Assembly (NCBI GenBank): GCA_040219295.1
Contig: JAVJST010000005.1
Location: forward strand, 1,054,001-1,118,000
DNA: 64,000 nt
Reading direction: 5' to 3'
Origin: JAVJST01 sp040219295
Lineage (GTDB): Bacteria; Pseudomonadota; Alphaproteobacteria; Rhodospirillales; Casp-alpha2
Each line of letters begins with the position of its first letter. Position 1 is the stretch's first letter. This document shows, one piece after another, positions 51,546 through 62,037 of this stretch. A program made the position numbers and the translations under genes. Below the pieces are notes generated by a model that saw only the letters and a program-made list of their open reading frames with translations, ran no database searches and had not been told where the DNA came from.

Positions 51546-52591
51546 GCGTCGACAGCTCGGTGACCGCGGCGCTGCTCAGCGAGGCCGGCTACGACGTGGT
51601 CGGCATCACGCTGCAGCTCTACGATCACGGCGAGGCGGTGCAGAGCGCCAAGTCGTGCTGCGCCGGCCGCGATATTCACGATGCCCGGCGGGTCGCCGCG
51701 AGCCTCGACATTCCGCACTACGTGCTGGATTACGAGAGCCGCTTCCGCACCGAGGTCATGGAGAACTTCGCCGACAGCTATCTGCGCGGCGAAACGCCGA
51801 TCCCGTGCGTGGCCTGCAACCAGACCGTCAAGTTCCGCGATCTCCTCGCCACCGCCCACGACCTCGGCGCCGACGCGCTGGCGACCGGCCACTACATCCG
51901 GCGCGACGACGGGCCCAGCGGACCGGTGATGCTGACCGGCGCCGATCCGGCCAAGGACCAGAGCTACTTCCTGTTCGCGACGACCCGCGAACAGCTGGCG
52001 TATCTGCGGTTCCCCCTCGGCGCCATGAACAAGGCCGAAACCCGGGCCGAGGCCGAGCGGCTCGGTCTCGGCATCGCCGCCAAGCCGGACAGCCAGGACA
52101 TCTGTTTCGTGCCCGGCGGCGATTACGCGCGGGTTGTCGAACGTCTGCGGCCGGGCGCGTGCGATCCCGGCGATATCGTCCACGTCGACGGCCGTGTCCT
52201 CGGCCGCCACGACGGCATCATCCGGTTCACGGTCGGTCAGCGCAAAGGCCTCGGGGTCGCCGAGGGCGAGCCGCTCTACGTCGTCAGGATCGACGCCGCG
52301 AGCAAGACCGTGGTGGTCGGCCCGCGCGAGGCGATCATTCGCTCGACGGTCCTGGTCCGTGACGTCAACTGGCTCGGCGACGAGGCATCGATCCCGGCCG
52401 ACGGCATCGACGTTGCGGTCAAGCTTCGCTCGACCCAGCCGCCTGCCGCCGCGCGGGCCGTGGCGGACGGCGCCGGCGGCGCCGTCGTCGAACTCGCCGA
52501 GGCGGAGGCCGGCATCTCCGCCGGGCAGGCCTGCGTGTTCTATGCGGGCGACCGGGTGCTCGGCGGCGGCTGGATCACCGGCACGCGCTGA
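51464..52591 (+). CDS. mnmA: tRNA-specific 2-thiouridylase MnmA
   Basis: About 375 residues. It thiolates U34 of tRNA-Lys, -Glu and -Gln, using ATP and sulfur from a desulfurase relay. PP-loop SGGVDSSVTAALL near residue 27, the catalytic cysteines in IPCVACNQTVKF near 110 and QDICFVPGGDY near 210, and GHYIRRDDGP, KDQSYFL. The ATG at 51464 is preferred over the in-frame TTG at 51455. It uses sulfur from enzymes such as the IscS encoded 15 kb upstream. Confidence 0.95.
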   Translation: MNAFSEINSLGIAKAPADTRVVVAMSGGVDSSVTAALLSEAGYDVVGITLQLYDHGEAVQSAKSCCAGRDIHDARRVAASLDIPHYVLDYESRFRTEVMENFADSYLRGETPIPCVACNQTVKFRDLLATAHDLGADALATGHYIRRDDGPSGPVMLTGADPAKDQSYFLFATTREQLAYLRFPLGAMNKAETRAEAERLGLGIAAKPDSQDICFVPGGDYARVVERLRPGACDPGDIVHVDGRVLGRHDGIIRFTVGQRKGLGVAEGEPLYVVRIDAASKTVVVGPREAIIRSTVLVRDVNWLGDEASIPADGIDVAVKLRSTQPPAAARAVADGAGGAVVELAEAEAGISAGQACVFYAGDRVLGGGWITGTR

Positions 52592-52597
52592 GCGGTA

Positions 52598-53581
52598 TCA
52601 GTCCTCGCCGGCGCGAACCTGCTCGCGGTAGAAAACGTACAGACCGGCGGCGATGATGATCGCCATGCCGAACCAGATCGCCGGTCCCGGAAAATCCCCG
52701 AACACGACGTAGCCGAGAAACGTCGCCGAGACGATCTCGAGATACTGGAACGGCGCGATCATGGCGGCGCCGATCCGGCGCACCGCCTGGACGATCAGCA
52801 GGTGACCGACCGTCGCCACGGCGGCGAGCGCCATGATCCAAACCCATTGAACCGGCGTCGGCCAAATGAAGGTCAGGGGCGCGATGTCCGCGCTGGTTCC
52901 CACCGCCAGCGCCATCGACATGAACAGGGCGCCGAACACGCCCGCGAAGAACTGCATGGTGAACGTCCCGGTATCGCGGGTCAGGCTGCGCGTCAGGATA
53001 ATGTAGAACGCCATGCCGGTGGCCGCACCGACCGGATAGAGCGCGACCAGGCCGAACTCCCTGAAGCTCGGCTGGATGACCAGCAGCGAACCGGCGAGCC
53101 CGACGACCACCGCCGCCATGCGTCGCCAGCCGACGTGCTCCTTCAGCAGCCACGGCGCCAGCAGGGTGAGGATCAGCGGCTCGACGAAGAAGATCGCCAT
53201 GGTGTCGGCAAGCGGCATTTCGCTGATGGCCATGAAGAAGAGCACCGTGGCGGTTGCGATCAGGCAGCCGCGCCCGGCGTGCTTCCAGATGTTGCGGCCG
53301 ACCCGGAAGCCGTCGCCGAACAGCACGAAGCCGAACAGAAAGATCGTCTGAAAGAAGAACCGGCCCCAGGACAGCTGACCCGGCGACAGCTCGCCCGACA
53401 GCGACTTGGCGATGGCGTCGATGCCTGGGAGCATCAGCATCGCCACGACCATCATCAGAACGCCGCGGCGCATGTCCCGCCGGCGGCCGGTGGCGCGCTG
53501 GCGCGCCTCTTCCATGGCGTCGGAGACTTCGGGGCTGACCGCGCCGGCAATCTGGTGATCGTTCTTCATCGGGGTCGACAT
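52598..53581 (-). CDS. EamA/DMT-family transporter
   Basis: About 327 residues with ten hydrophobic helices in two EamA halves. The first starts RRGVLMMVVAMLMLPGIDAIAKSL; GQLSWGRFFFQTIFL and MPLADTMAIFFVEPLILTLLAPWLL are typical. The C-terminal half has LLIVQAVRRIGAAMIAPFQYLEIVSATFLGYVVFGD. The family exports drugs, amino acids or metabolites; substrate unknown. The longest ORF starts with TTG at 53635; ATG 53581 or 53569 is more likely. It converges on mnmA. Confidence 0.85.
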   Translation of the reverse strand: MSTPMKNDHQIAGAVSPEVSDAMEEARQRATGRRRDMRRGVLMMVVAMLMLPGIDAIAKSLSGELSPGQLSWGRFFFQTIFLFGFVLFGDGFRVGRNIWKHAGRGCLIATATVLFFMAISEMPLADTMAIFFVEPLILTLLAPWLLKEHVGWRRMAAVVVGLAGSLLVIQPSFREFGLVALYPVGAATGMAFYIILTRSLTRDTGTFTMQFFAGVFGALFMSMALAVGTSADIAPLTFIWPTPVQWVWIMALAAVATVGHLLIVQAVRRIGAAMIAPFQYLEIVSATFLGYVVFGDFPGPAIWFGMAIIIAAGLYVFYREQVRAGED

Positions 53582-53645
53582 TGCGGCCACCGGCGGCATT
53601 CGGCAAACCGTTTTCGTCGACGCGGCGGGCGACAAGATACGGGGT

Positions 53646-55325
53646 TCAGTTGCCGGTCGAGTCGAACAGGCCGATCTGGTCGTTGCGGTGACTCGGAATT
53701 TCGACGGTCACCGTGGTGCCGATGCCCAGTTCACTCTCGATCTCGAGCTTGCCGTTGTGCGCATTGAGCAGCTCCTTGGTGATCGAGAGACCGAGGCCCG
53801 TGCCCTCGATGGAAACCTCGGGATCCTCGTGTGCCCGGATGAACGGCTCCGTGATCGACGGCAGAATGTCAGCGGGGATGCCGGAGCCGGTGTCGCGAAT
53901 GATAAAGCGATGGGCGCGGTCGGTCGTCGACACGGATAGCTGCACGTGGCCGCCTTTCTGGGTGTACTTGACGGCGTTGTTCAGGAGATTGATGAGAATC
54001 TGGGTAACCGAGCGCCGGTCCGCGACGAGCTTCGGGATATCCTGTTCCACGTCGGTCTCGAACTCGATCCCGTTCTGCGCCGCCGCCTGACGGATTACCG
54101 CAAGCCCTTCCGCGATCAGTTCGGGAACCGAGATCGGTTCCATCTTCAGATTGAGCTTGCCGGCCTCGATCGCCGAGATGTCGAGAACGTCGTTGATCAG
54201 CCGCAGCAGGTGCCGCGCGCTCATGTGCACGTCGTCGAGATACCCGAGATACCGTTCGTTGCCGATCTCGCCAAAGACGCCATGGCGCATCATGTCGGCC
54301 ATGCCGATGATGGCGTTCAATGGCGTGCGGAGCTCGTGGCTCATGTTGGCCAGGAACCGGGACTTCGCCTGGCTCGCGTTGCGGGCTTCCATCAACGCGT
54401 GATTGCGCAGATCCTGGGCGTTCTGGACGTCGGCGAGGTTTCGCGACAGGAGGTCGACGATGCGGCGGGTTCGCGAGAAGAAGATCACCGCGAGGATGCC
54501 GAAAATGATGAACGTGACGACAAACACCGGCCCGAGCCACTTCATGGTTTCGGCCAGTGCGGATTCGACCTTCCAGGTCAGGTATCCGTGGGGAATGCCG
54601 TTCGGGGACACGATGCTCATCCGGGCCCTGAACGAATCGGCGTCCTTCGCCGAAAATTTCAGGCCGTTCAGCAGGTAGCGTTCCGCGAGGACGTCCAGGA
54701 GTTCCTGATCGAACACCTTGAGGAACACCAGCACCCAGCCGGAACCAAGGTTGCCGCCCAATCGTTCGGACGGTTCAAACCGCGTCAGGACGCTCATGGC
54801 GGTCAGGTAGAGCGTTCCGTCACTGTCCTTCAGAAATCCCGTGGTCGGCAGGGGCGGCTCCGTCGGCGAGGTCTCCCTCGCGCGCGTCAAGAGCCGGCGA
54901 AAATCGTCGCCGAAGGTTTCAACGGGCGTGAAGTCGAGACGCCGCTGACCGTCCCACATGGCGTACGTCGTGGTGTTGTCGGGCGCGATCACGAAGCTCG
55001 CAAAGATGTCGAAACGCTCGTGCATGTAGAGCCCGACGTTCCGGTCCGCCCAGCGGTGGTTCTGCACGTAGACAAGGTTGTCGACGGCCTCGTCCCAGTA
55101 GCTGTAATCGAGCAACTGATTGCGCAGCTGCCGAGCCTGGTCGAGAACGACCGACTGGACGAGATGCTCCGAGTCCATGACCGCGACCTCGTCCTGGCTC
55201 CGGACGCTGAACACCGCGAGGCCGACGATAAGAAGTACGCTGGCCAGCAACAGCAGCGTAAATGCGATCGACAGGGCCTTGAGTTCGGAGATTCTCTGTC
55301 CGGGTGGCGGAACACCGTTCTGCAT
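53646..55325 (-). CDS. Sensor histidine kinase with CHASE4 domain
   Basis: A protein of 559 residues: membrane helix at about 20-42, a periplasmic CHASE4 domain (QLLDYSYWDEAVDNLVYVQN, RHWADRN-like RWADRNVGLYMHE), a second helix near 265-285, a dimerisation domain with phospho-His in SHELRTPLNAIIG near 335, and the HATPase with N-box NLLNNAVKYT, G1 DTGSGIP and G2 GTGLGLSI. CHASE4 binds small ligands in the periplasm. No response regulator is adjacent, so it is an orphan kinase here. Confidence 0.92.
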   Translation of the reverse strand: MQNGVPPPGQRISELKALSIAFTLLLLASVLLIVGLAVFSVRSQDEVAVMDSEHLVQSVVLDQARQLRNQLLDYSYWDEAVDNLVYVQNHRWADRNVGLYMHERFDIFASFVIAPDNTTTYAMWDGQRRLDFTPVETFGDDFRRLLTRARETSPTEPPLPTTGFLKDSDGTLYLTAMSVLTRFEPSERLGGNLGSGWVLVFLKVFDQELLDVLAERYLLNGLKFSAKDADSFRARMSIVSPNGIPHGYLTWKVESALAETMKWLGPVFVVTFIIFGILAVIFFSRTRRIVDLLSRNLADVQNAQDLRNHALMEARNASQAKSRFLANMSHELRTPLNAIIGMADMMRHGVFGEIGNERYLGYLDDVHMSARHLLRLINDVLDISAIEAGKLNLKMEPISVPELIAEGLAVIRQAAAQNGIEFETDVEQDIPKLVADRRSVTQILINLLNNAVKYTQKGGHVQLSVSTTDRAHRFIIRDTGSGIPADILPSITEPFIRAHEDPEVSIEGTGLGLSITKELLNAHNGKLEIESELGIGTTVTVEIPSHRNDQIGLFDSTGN

Positions 55326-55439
55326 GTGGGAAGCTCACACTCATTGACACGAGCCCTGCGAACAGGATTCGTCGGCTTGGTGTTCCTCTTGCCCCCCGTG
55401 TCGCGCGCCCAAACTTATAACCTCACACCGCCGGCATGC

Positions 55440-55916
55440 CTACCGTCCTGAAGGGGCGCCGCCAACCATGGTCGGTCCGGTGACCGAGGTGCCCGATTCG
55501 GTCGTCGAATCGTCGCCCGTCGACGAGCTGGCGCTGCCGGAACTCGAACCGGTGCCCGCTGCGCCGACACCACCGACACCGCCGACGCCACCGGTACCAC
55601 CTGTGCCGCCACCGGTACCGCCCGCGCCGCCGCCATTGCCGCCGCCATTGCCGCCGCCGTTACCGCCGCCGCCGTTACCGCCGCCGTTGCCGCCGCCGCT
55701 ACCCTTGGCTGCGGCGGTCGCAACATCGATTCCATCGAAATGGGAGAATGCGACCGGCATCGCCACGAGCGCCGTGGCGAGTCCCAGAACCGTTGCGGAT
55801 CTCCGGATCAGGTTTTGCATGGTTGCCGCTTTAACTCCGACGACACCGCGACGTACGGATACGTCGGTGCCGCTTTCCCCCTCAATGTTCGCTTGGTTCG
55901 TCTCGGGCGCTTTCAT
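55440..55916 (-). CDS. Exported Gly-rich repeat protein
   Basis: About 158 residues. From ATG 55916 (GGGGGCAACCT upstream) it has a 31-residue lead, then MQNLIRRSATVLGLATALVAMPVAF, a signal-like segment, then a GGGNGGG/GGTGG repeat of about 45 residues and a Ser/Thr-rich end. The lead is unusually long for a signal peptide, so the Met at 55820 may be the true start. Such Gly/Asn repeats are seen in surface or wall-associated proteins. The DNA is a GCC-triplet repeat. Function unknown. Confidence 0.55.
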   Translation of the reverse strand: MKAPETNQANIEGESGTDVSVRRGVVGVKAATMQNLIRRSATVLGLATALVAMPVAFSHFDGIDVATAAAKGSGGGNGGGNGGGGNGGGNGGGNGGGAGGTGGGTGGTGGVGGVGGVGAAGTGSSSGSASSSTGDDSTTESGTSVTGPTMVGGAPSGR

Positions 55917-55994
55917 AGGTTGCCCCCTGTCGCCTGACAAGTTTACATCCCGCAACGCAAAAATGCGACTGTTTATCCGCGCGACTACGTAATT

Positions 55995-56012
55995 TTTAGG
56001 GTAAACCCTAAA
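55995..56012. promoter_or_regulatory. 18-bp inverted repeat upstream of the Gly-rich gene
   Basis: TTTAGGGT-AA-ACCCTAAA, symmetric with 8-bp arms, about 80 bases before the Gly-rich protein start. It looks like the operator of a LuxR-type or similar dimeric regulator. Confidence 0.45.
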
Positions 56013-56090
56013 TGCCGAACGGGGAAGGTACTGTTTCATGACTACGAGATAACACGTATCCATGAACGTTAACTGTGACGCAGAACACAC

Positions 56091-57992
56091 CTATGATTCT
56101 TCAGGTGCAACCGGGGTTTTCCCTGAGAACACTTGCTGTTCCAGGACCCGGGTACTCTCTCCACCGGATTCCGCCGTTTCCGCCAGTTTTTCACGAGCGG
56201 CCGCGGCCTGCTGCTGGCGCGACCACATCGCCGCGTAGACCCCATGCGCGGCCAGCAGCGCTTCGTGGGCGCCCCGTTCGACGATCTCTCCGTCGGCGAG
56301 AACCAGAATCTCGTCGGCGTCGACGATCGTCGACAGCCGGTGGGCAATCACGATAGTCGTGCGATTGGCCGATATGGCCTTCAACGATGCCTGGATTTCA
56401 CGTTCCGTCTGGCTGTCGAGCGCCGACGTTGCTTCGTCGAAGATCAGGATTTCCGGGCTTTTCAGGATCGTTCGCGCAATCGCCACCCGCTGCTTCTCGC
56501 CGCCCGATAGCTTCAGCCCGCGTTCGCCGACCATGGACTGGTAGCCGTCGGGCAGGGTCATGATGAAATCGTGAATGCGGGCATGCCTGGCGGCGTCCTC
56601 GATCTCGCTTGGCGTGGCGTCCGGCCGGGCATATGCGATGTTGTAGAACACCGTGTCGTTGAACAAGACTGTATCCTGGGGAACCATGCCGATCGACCGG
56701 CGCAGGCTCTGCTGGGTGACGTCGCGGACATCCTGACCGTCGACCGTGACGACGCCGTCGTCGACGTCGTAGAACCGGAACAGCAGGCGCGAGATCGTCG
56801 ATTTGCCCGACCCGCTGGGCCCGACGATCGCGACCGTCTTGCCCGGATCGACCCGGAAGGAGACGTTCTTCAGGATCGGCCGCCTGGCATCGTAGCCGAA
56901 CGACACGTTGTCGAACGCCACCGCGGCGCCGTCGATGGCGAGCGGGCTGGCGTCCGGCCCGTCGTCGATGCCCGGCTGTTCGCGCAGCAGGGCAAACATC
57001 TGCTCCATGTCGACCAGCGACTGCTTGATCTCGCGGTAGACAAAGCCGAGGAAGTTGAGCGGCATGTAGAGCTGTATCAGGTACGAGTTGACGAGCACGA
57101 AATCGCCGACGGTCATGGTGCCGTCGACGACGCCTTGCCCGGCCATGATCATGACGACGGTGAGCCCGACGGCGATGATCACGCCCTGGCCGACATTGAG
57201 CAGCGCCAGCGACGTGGTGCTCTTGGTCGCGGCGTCCTCGTAGCGTCTGAGCGCACTGTCGAAGCGTCGGGCTTCGTGCTCTTCGTTGTTGAAGTACTTG
57301 ACCGTCTCGAAGTTCAGCAGCGAGTCGATCGCCTTGGTGCTGGCCTCGCTGTCGGTTTCATTCATCGTACGGCGGAACTGGATCCGCCATTCCGTGACCA
57401 TCAGTGTCCAGACGATGTAGCCGACGATGGTCACGAAGGTGACAAGCGCGAACCAGACGTCATAGAGCGCCCACAGGATGCCGCAGACGAGCCCGATCTC
57501 GAGCAGCGTCGGCAGCACGTTGAACAGCGTGAACCGAAGCAGGAACTCGATCCCCTTGGTGCCGCGTTCGACGGCGCGGCTGACGCGGCCGGTCTTGCGG
57601 CTGAGGTGGAACGAGAGCGACAGGTGATGCAGGTGGCGGAACGTCTTCAGGCCGGCCTGGCGGATGGCGCGTTGGGCGACGCGGGTAAAGACCGCGTCGC
57701 GAAGCTCGCCGAACGCCTGTGCCAGCACGCGCGCGACGCCGTAGGCGAACAAGATGGCGAACGGCACGGCGATCGTCGCCGCGTCCTCGCCGAGCGCGTC
57801 GACGGCGGCCTTGTAGAACAGCGGCACAATCACGTTCGCACCCTTGGCGAACGCCAGGAAGACGAGCGCGAGAACGACGCGGACGCGGAGCTCGGGCGCG
57901 TCCTTCGGCCACAGGTAGGGCAGCAGCGTGCCGACGGTCTGCAGGTCTCGTTTCATGGAATGCGGGTCGTTGTACTGCTCGCGCCGTCTCAT
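56091..57992 (-). CDS. ABC exporter of the Atm1 (HMT) type
   Basis: About 633 residues, a half-transporter: six-helix membrane domain (LVLALVFLAFAKGANVIVPL and onward) then an ATPase domain with Walker A GPSGSGKST near 410, signature LSGGEKQRVA near 510 and Walker B ILIFDEATSALD. NVGQGVIIAVGLTVVMIMAGQGVVDGTMTVGDFVLVN, read in parts, is typical of Atm1/HMT1 proteins that export glutathione-linked or iron-sulfur compounds. ATG 57992 overlaps the upstream stop (ATGA). It probably has a glutathione or metal-detoxification role. Confidence 0.9.
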   Translation of the reverse strand: MRRREQYNDPHSMKRDLQTVGTLLPYLWPKDAPELRVRVVLALVFLAFAKGANVIVPLFYKAAVDALGEDAATIAVPFAILFAYGVARVLAQAFGELRDAVFTRVAQRAIRQAGLKTFRHLHHLSLSFHLSRKTGRVSRAVERGTKGIEFLLRFTLFNVLPTLLEIGLVCGILWALYDVWFALVTFVTIVGYIVWTLMVTEWRIQFRRTMNETDSEASTKAIDSLLNFETVKYFNNEEHEARRFDSALRRYEDAATKSTTSLALLNVGQGVIIAVGLTVVMIMAGQGVVDGTMTVGDFVLVNSYLIQLYMPLNFLGFVYREIKQSLVDMEQMFALLREQPGIDDGPDASPLAIDGAAVAFDNVSFGYDARRPILKNVSFRVDPGKTVAIVGPSGSGKSTISRLLFRFYDVDDGVVTVDGQDVRDVTQQSLRRSIGMVPQDTVLFNDTVFYNIAYARPDATPSEIEDAARHARIHDFIMTLPDGYQSMVGERGLKLSGGEKQRVAIARTILKSPEILIFDEATSALDSQTEREIQASLKAISANRTTIVIAHRLSTIVDADEILVLADGEIVERGAHEALLAAHGVYAAMWSRQQQAAAAREKLAETAESGGESTRVLEQQVFSGKTPVAPEES

Positions 57993-58345
57993 CGCAGACA
58001 GTTGGCGCGAAGCGCGACCAGAAACAAGAGCGGCGCCGACTTGCCGAGCAACGCCGGATTGGCGGTCAGCCATCGGTCAAACATGGCCGTCAGTTCGCTC
58101 GAGTGCTGGCCCGTCGTGCACTCGACGACCCATGGCGCCGCAATGTCGCCGGAGTCGGCGAGCGCGTTGAGGGTATCGCTGAGGCCCGCGACGTAGAGGG
58201 TGCGGGCGGGTTCCGGCGCATTGAGATAGGTCTCGCCGGTGTAGAACGTCCATATCTCGCCGGCGCGCGCTTCGCCATTCGGCTGGAGAACGGACGCGAT
58301 TGCGGCGATGACCAGTACGGTAAGAACGGCGTGCAAGCGCCGCAT
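57989..58345 (-). CDS. Small exported protein, Rap1a/Tai-like
   Basis: A protein of 118 residues. GGAGG lies 7 bases before ATG 58345. Signal peptide (AVLTVLVIAAIASVL), then TYLNAPEPARTLYVAGLSDTLNAL near 40-60, VECTTGQHSSELTAMFDRWLTANPALLGKSAPLLFLVALRANC at the end. The YVAG-x-D and W/YL..NP.LL..A..L pattern resembles the Rap1a/Tai immunity-like fold. It is coupled to the ABC exporter gene, which suggests a periplasmic partner rather than an immunity role. Confidence 0.65.
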   Translation of the reverse strand: MRRLHAVLTVLVIAAIASVLQPNGEARAGEIWTFYTGETYLNAPEPARTLYVAGLSDTLNALADSGDIAAPWVVECTTGQHSSELTAMFDRWLTANPALLGKSAPLLFLVALRANCLR

Positions 58346-58543
58346 CGGCAATCCTCCATTCATGAACGGATGTCGACACACCCGCCCGCCGTGCGGGCCA
58401 GTTGGCTCTGGCGTTCCGCCCCCGTCACAGCGCACCCCGCATTCTAGCAACAGAGTGGGTGTCGGGAATAGCCGACGGTATTGAAGTCCCGTGAAATCGA
58501 AGGATTCGCCCGCGGGTTTGTCCGACTCTTCCAATTTTGCCGA

Positions 58544-58572
58544 TTGACATGAGAACAAAAGAAGAACATATT
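58544..58572 (+). promoter_or_regulatory. Promoter of a small gene
   Basis: TTGACA at 58544-58549, 17 bases, CATATT at 58567-58572; 45 bases before the ATG at 58618. The 270-base gap from 58346 shows nothing else. Confidence 0.5.
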
Positions 58573-58617
58573 GAGTGGTCCCAAGACGCCGGAACCTCAA
58601 GAACGGGACAAAAAACA

Positions 58618-58806
58618 ATGACGCCAACAATCGTCGAAGTTCGTTACCATCCGATTCGCAAGAACCTGGGGCTCGGTCCGCTGCGTGTGCTGCACGCCCG
58701 GCCGCATCCCGGCGAGTCGGCTTTTCGCGCCGCTTCCCGGGAACTCGACCGCCGTTACAAGGTGCGCGACTACCTGATCCTGGACGCCGAAGTCGTCGGC
58801 CCCTGA
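58618..58806 (+). CDS. Small conserved-looking protein, unknown
   Basis: A protein of 62 residues: TPTIVEVRYHPIRKNLGLGPLRVLHARP then ESAFRAASRELDRRYKVRDYLILDAEVVGP. No signal or membrane segment; rather basic, likely a short beta-alpha-beta unit. A promoter-like pair lies upstream and a hairpin downstream, so it appears to be a free-standing transcript. Not recognised as a known family. Confidence 0.55.
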   Translation: MTPTIVEVRYHPIRKNLGLGPLRVLHARPHPGESAFRAASRELDRRYKVRDYLILDAEVVGP

Positions 58807-58837
58807 ACTTTCGGGGTCGTCCGGGAGAGCCCGGAAA

Positions 58838-58877
58838 AGCAATGTGCGCCTTCCCGGTCCGGAAGGCGCACATTGCT
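58838..58877. terminator. Bidirectional hairpin, 17-bp stem
   Basis: Perfect 17-bp arms (AGCAATGTGCGCCTTCC and its complement) around a 6-base loop between convergent genes. There is no T-run after the stem, so it may stop both transcripts by structure alone. Confidence 0.65.
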
Positions 58878-58905
58878 ATCAGCCGTGCTGATCGGCGGTT
58901 AGGGG

Positions 58906-59214
58906 TCAGTCCCAGTCGCGGTACACGTCGGGCCCGTCCTTGCGTCGTTTCATGCCGAACAGGTTGGTGTCCTTGAACTCGCCATCGTCGTCGTCAGGCA
59001 GCGAATTGTCCTCGGCAGAGAGAAACTCTTCCTCGAAATCGTCGCTGCCACCGGCGTCGCGTTGCTGCGCGGCCAGTGCGGCTGCACGTTTGCGTGCCTC
59101 GGCTTTCCTTGCGGCGCGTTTCTTCGCACCCATCTTCCAGTTGAACCAGATCCCGAAGGCGATCGCGAACAAGCCGATCACGCCCATGATCACAAAATTC
59201 AGGTATTGTTCCAT
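58906..59214 (-). CDS. Small membrane protein with charged tail
   Basis: About 102 residues. One membrane helix (LNFVIMGVIGLFAIAFGIWFNW), a basic Lys/Arg/Ala stretch, then an acidic C-terminal region (DDFEEEFLSAEDNSLPDDDDGEF). The preferred start, ATG 59214, keeps the helix at the N terminus; the longer ORF to 59310 has no conserved lead. Function unknown. It stands 209 bases downstream of guaA in a gap (59215-59423) with nothing else recognisable. Confidence 0.6.
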   Translation of the reverse strand: MEQYLNFVIMGVIGLFAIAFGIWFNWKMGAKKRAARKAEARKRAAALAAQQRDAGGSDDFEEEFLSAEDNSLPDDDDGEFKDTNLFGMKRRKDGPDVYRDWD

Positions 59215-59423
59215 TGCAGGACCCCACGCCGTTAACCGTCCCCCCAAACGCGCAATTGACGGACTATCCAGCGCTTTCGGCCGATAGACAATCCGTAGAA
59301 ACCGAATCATTTCTTATCGTAAATGATTGAATTGATTCTTCTTTTCTCGGCTGAGTTGTTTCACCGGGAGGGGATCGTCTTAATCGGGAACCGGCCGGGG
59401 CGATACCGTGCCGGACGGACCGC

Positions 59424-60989
<1,566 letters not shown>

Positions 60990-61069
60990 GGCGGACCGGA
61001 GCTGCTGGTGGGTTCGGAAAAATAGCCGACCGGTCATCGACCCGCCAGCCCGTTATTGGCTGATTCTGG

Positions 61070-61255
61070 TTATGAAACCGTGGAGCGTGGATCGGTGATC
61101 TCGAGCTCGATGACCGAGGCATCGATGGTCACCTTGCCGCGGTGTTCGAAGTTGCAGGTCACCCGGTTGCCGTCGACCGACTGGATCTGCCCGAGACCCC
61201 AGTCCTCCGTGGGATGCAGGACGAACTGTCCGGGGCTGAGATGGGCCGTGCTCAT
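61070..61255 (-). CDS. DUF3553 small protein
   Basis: A protein of 61 residues: LSPGQFVLHPTEDWGLGQIQSVDGNRVTCNFEHRGKVTID, the DUF3553 pattern (PG..V.HP...WG.GQ.QS......VNF...GK). The fold resembles a small beta-barrel of the CarD/Tudor kind, possibly RNA polymerase- or nucleic-acid-binding, but untested. Its ATG overlaps the glycosyltransferase stop (ATGA). It precedes guaA by 80 bases. Confidence 0.85.
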   Translation of the reverse strand: MSTAHLSPGQFVLHPTEDWGLGQIQSVDGNRVTCNFEHRGKVTIDASVIELEITDPRSTVS

Positions 61256-62031
61256 TGCGGTCTCCTATGCGGGCAAAGTCGTTCGGGATCGTCGAGAAGA
61301 CGCGACAGGGCGGCGTCGGCAACGGCGTCGTCATCGATCAGCGATGCGGAGAGGTTCACCGCGCGAACGGGCACCTCCAGATGGGCCCGAAAACAGTTCA
61401 GGGCGGCGCCATCCGAACCCGCAGCGATATCGGCGAGGACGGGCGGGCTGAGCATGCCGACGCTTTCGATCAGCGGGAAGCCCACGATGTTGTGGAGCCC
61501 GCCGAGCAGCTTGGGGCCGATGATCTGCGGCGGGACGCGATCACCGCCGCCGTCCGTCGCCAGGCGCTCGACGATCCGCTCGGCGGCGTGCGTGTAGAAC
61601 GCCAGTACCGGGTTTCCGGGGCGCATCATGATAGCTGCGTTGTGCACGTTCTTGCGGGCACGGAAACCGCCGCCAGACACAGACTCGATCCAGATTTCGC
61701 GGCCGAAAGCGTGACTGCCGGCGATCAGCGGGTCGAACTGCGCGCGGTCGAGCACCACGACGTCGGCATCGAGCCAGAAGGCGGTGCCGGCGCCGGTATC
61801 GAGGGCGTCGCGCAGCAGGTAGAGACGCCCCAGGTCGGCGGCGATCTGCGGGTAACGACCGGTGGCGGATCGCCAGGCGCTGGGGACGAGGTCGAGCATC
61901 TCATCGCCGACGAAACGGTAGTCGTGGCCGTGCTCGGCACACCATTCGCGCACGCTGTCGAGACATCTCCCGATCCAGGGTGGCAGGCCGGTCTCGCGGT
62001 GGGACTGCAGAATGACCACGGGACCGGTCAT
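61252..62031 (-). CDS. Glycosyltransferase-like protein (GT-A fold)
   Basis: A protein of 259 residues. VVILQSHRETGLPPWIGRCLDSVREWCAEHGHDYRF at the start, then DLGRLYLLRDAL and the metal-binding D-x-D in FWLDADVVVLDRAQF near 100. This pattern fits small family-8/32-like GT-A glycosyltransferases. The acceptor is unknown. Six bases after rsmB and overlapping DUF3553, so it is within the guanine-nucleotide transcript, with no obvious link to it. Confidence 0.72.
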   Translation of the reverse strand: MTGPVVILQSHRETGLPPWIGRCLDSVREWCAEHGHDYRFVGDEMLDLVPSAWRSATGRYPQIAADLGRLYLLRDALDTGAGTAFWLDADVVVLDRAQFDPLIAGSHAFGREIWIESVSGGGFRARKNVHNAAIMMRPGNPVLAFYTHAAERIVERLATDGGGDRVPPQIIGPKLLGGLHNIVGFPLIESVGMLSPPVLADIAAGSDGAALNCFRAHLEVPVRAVNLSASLIDDDAVADAALSRLLDDPERLCPHRRPQ

Positions 62032-62037
62032 GGTCGG

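Noticed and set aside
55550..55710. CRISPR or satellite array
   Set aside because: The repeat is a coding GCC/ACC triplet run encoding Gly-Asn repeats, with no spacer structure.
57989..58345. Type VI immunity protein (Rap1a/Tai)
   Set aside because: The fold pattern is similar, but there is no effector or T6SS gene; such domains also occur in general periplasmic proteins.
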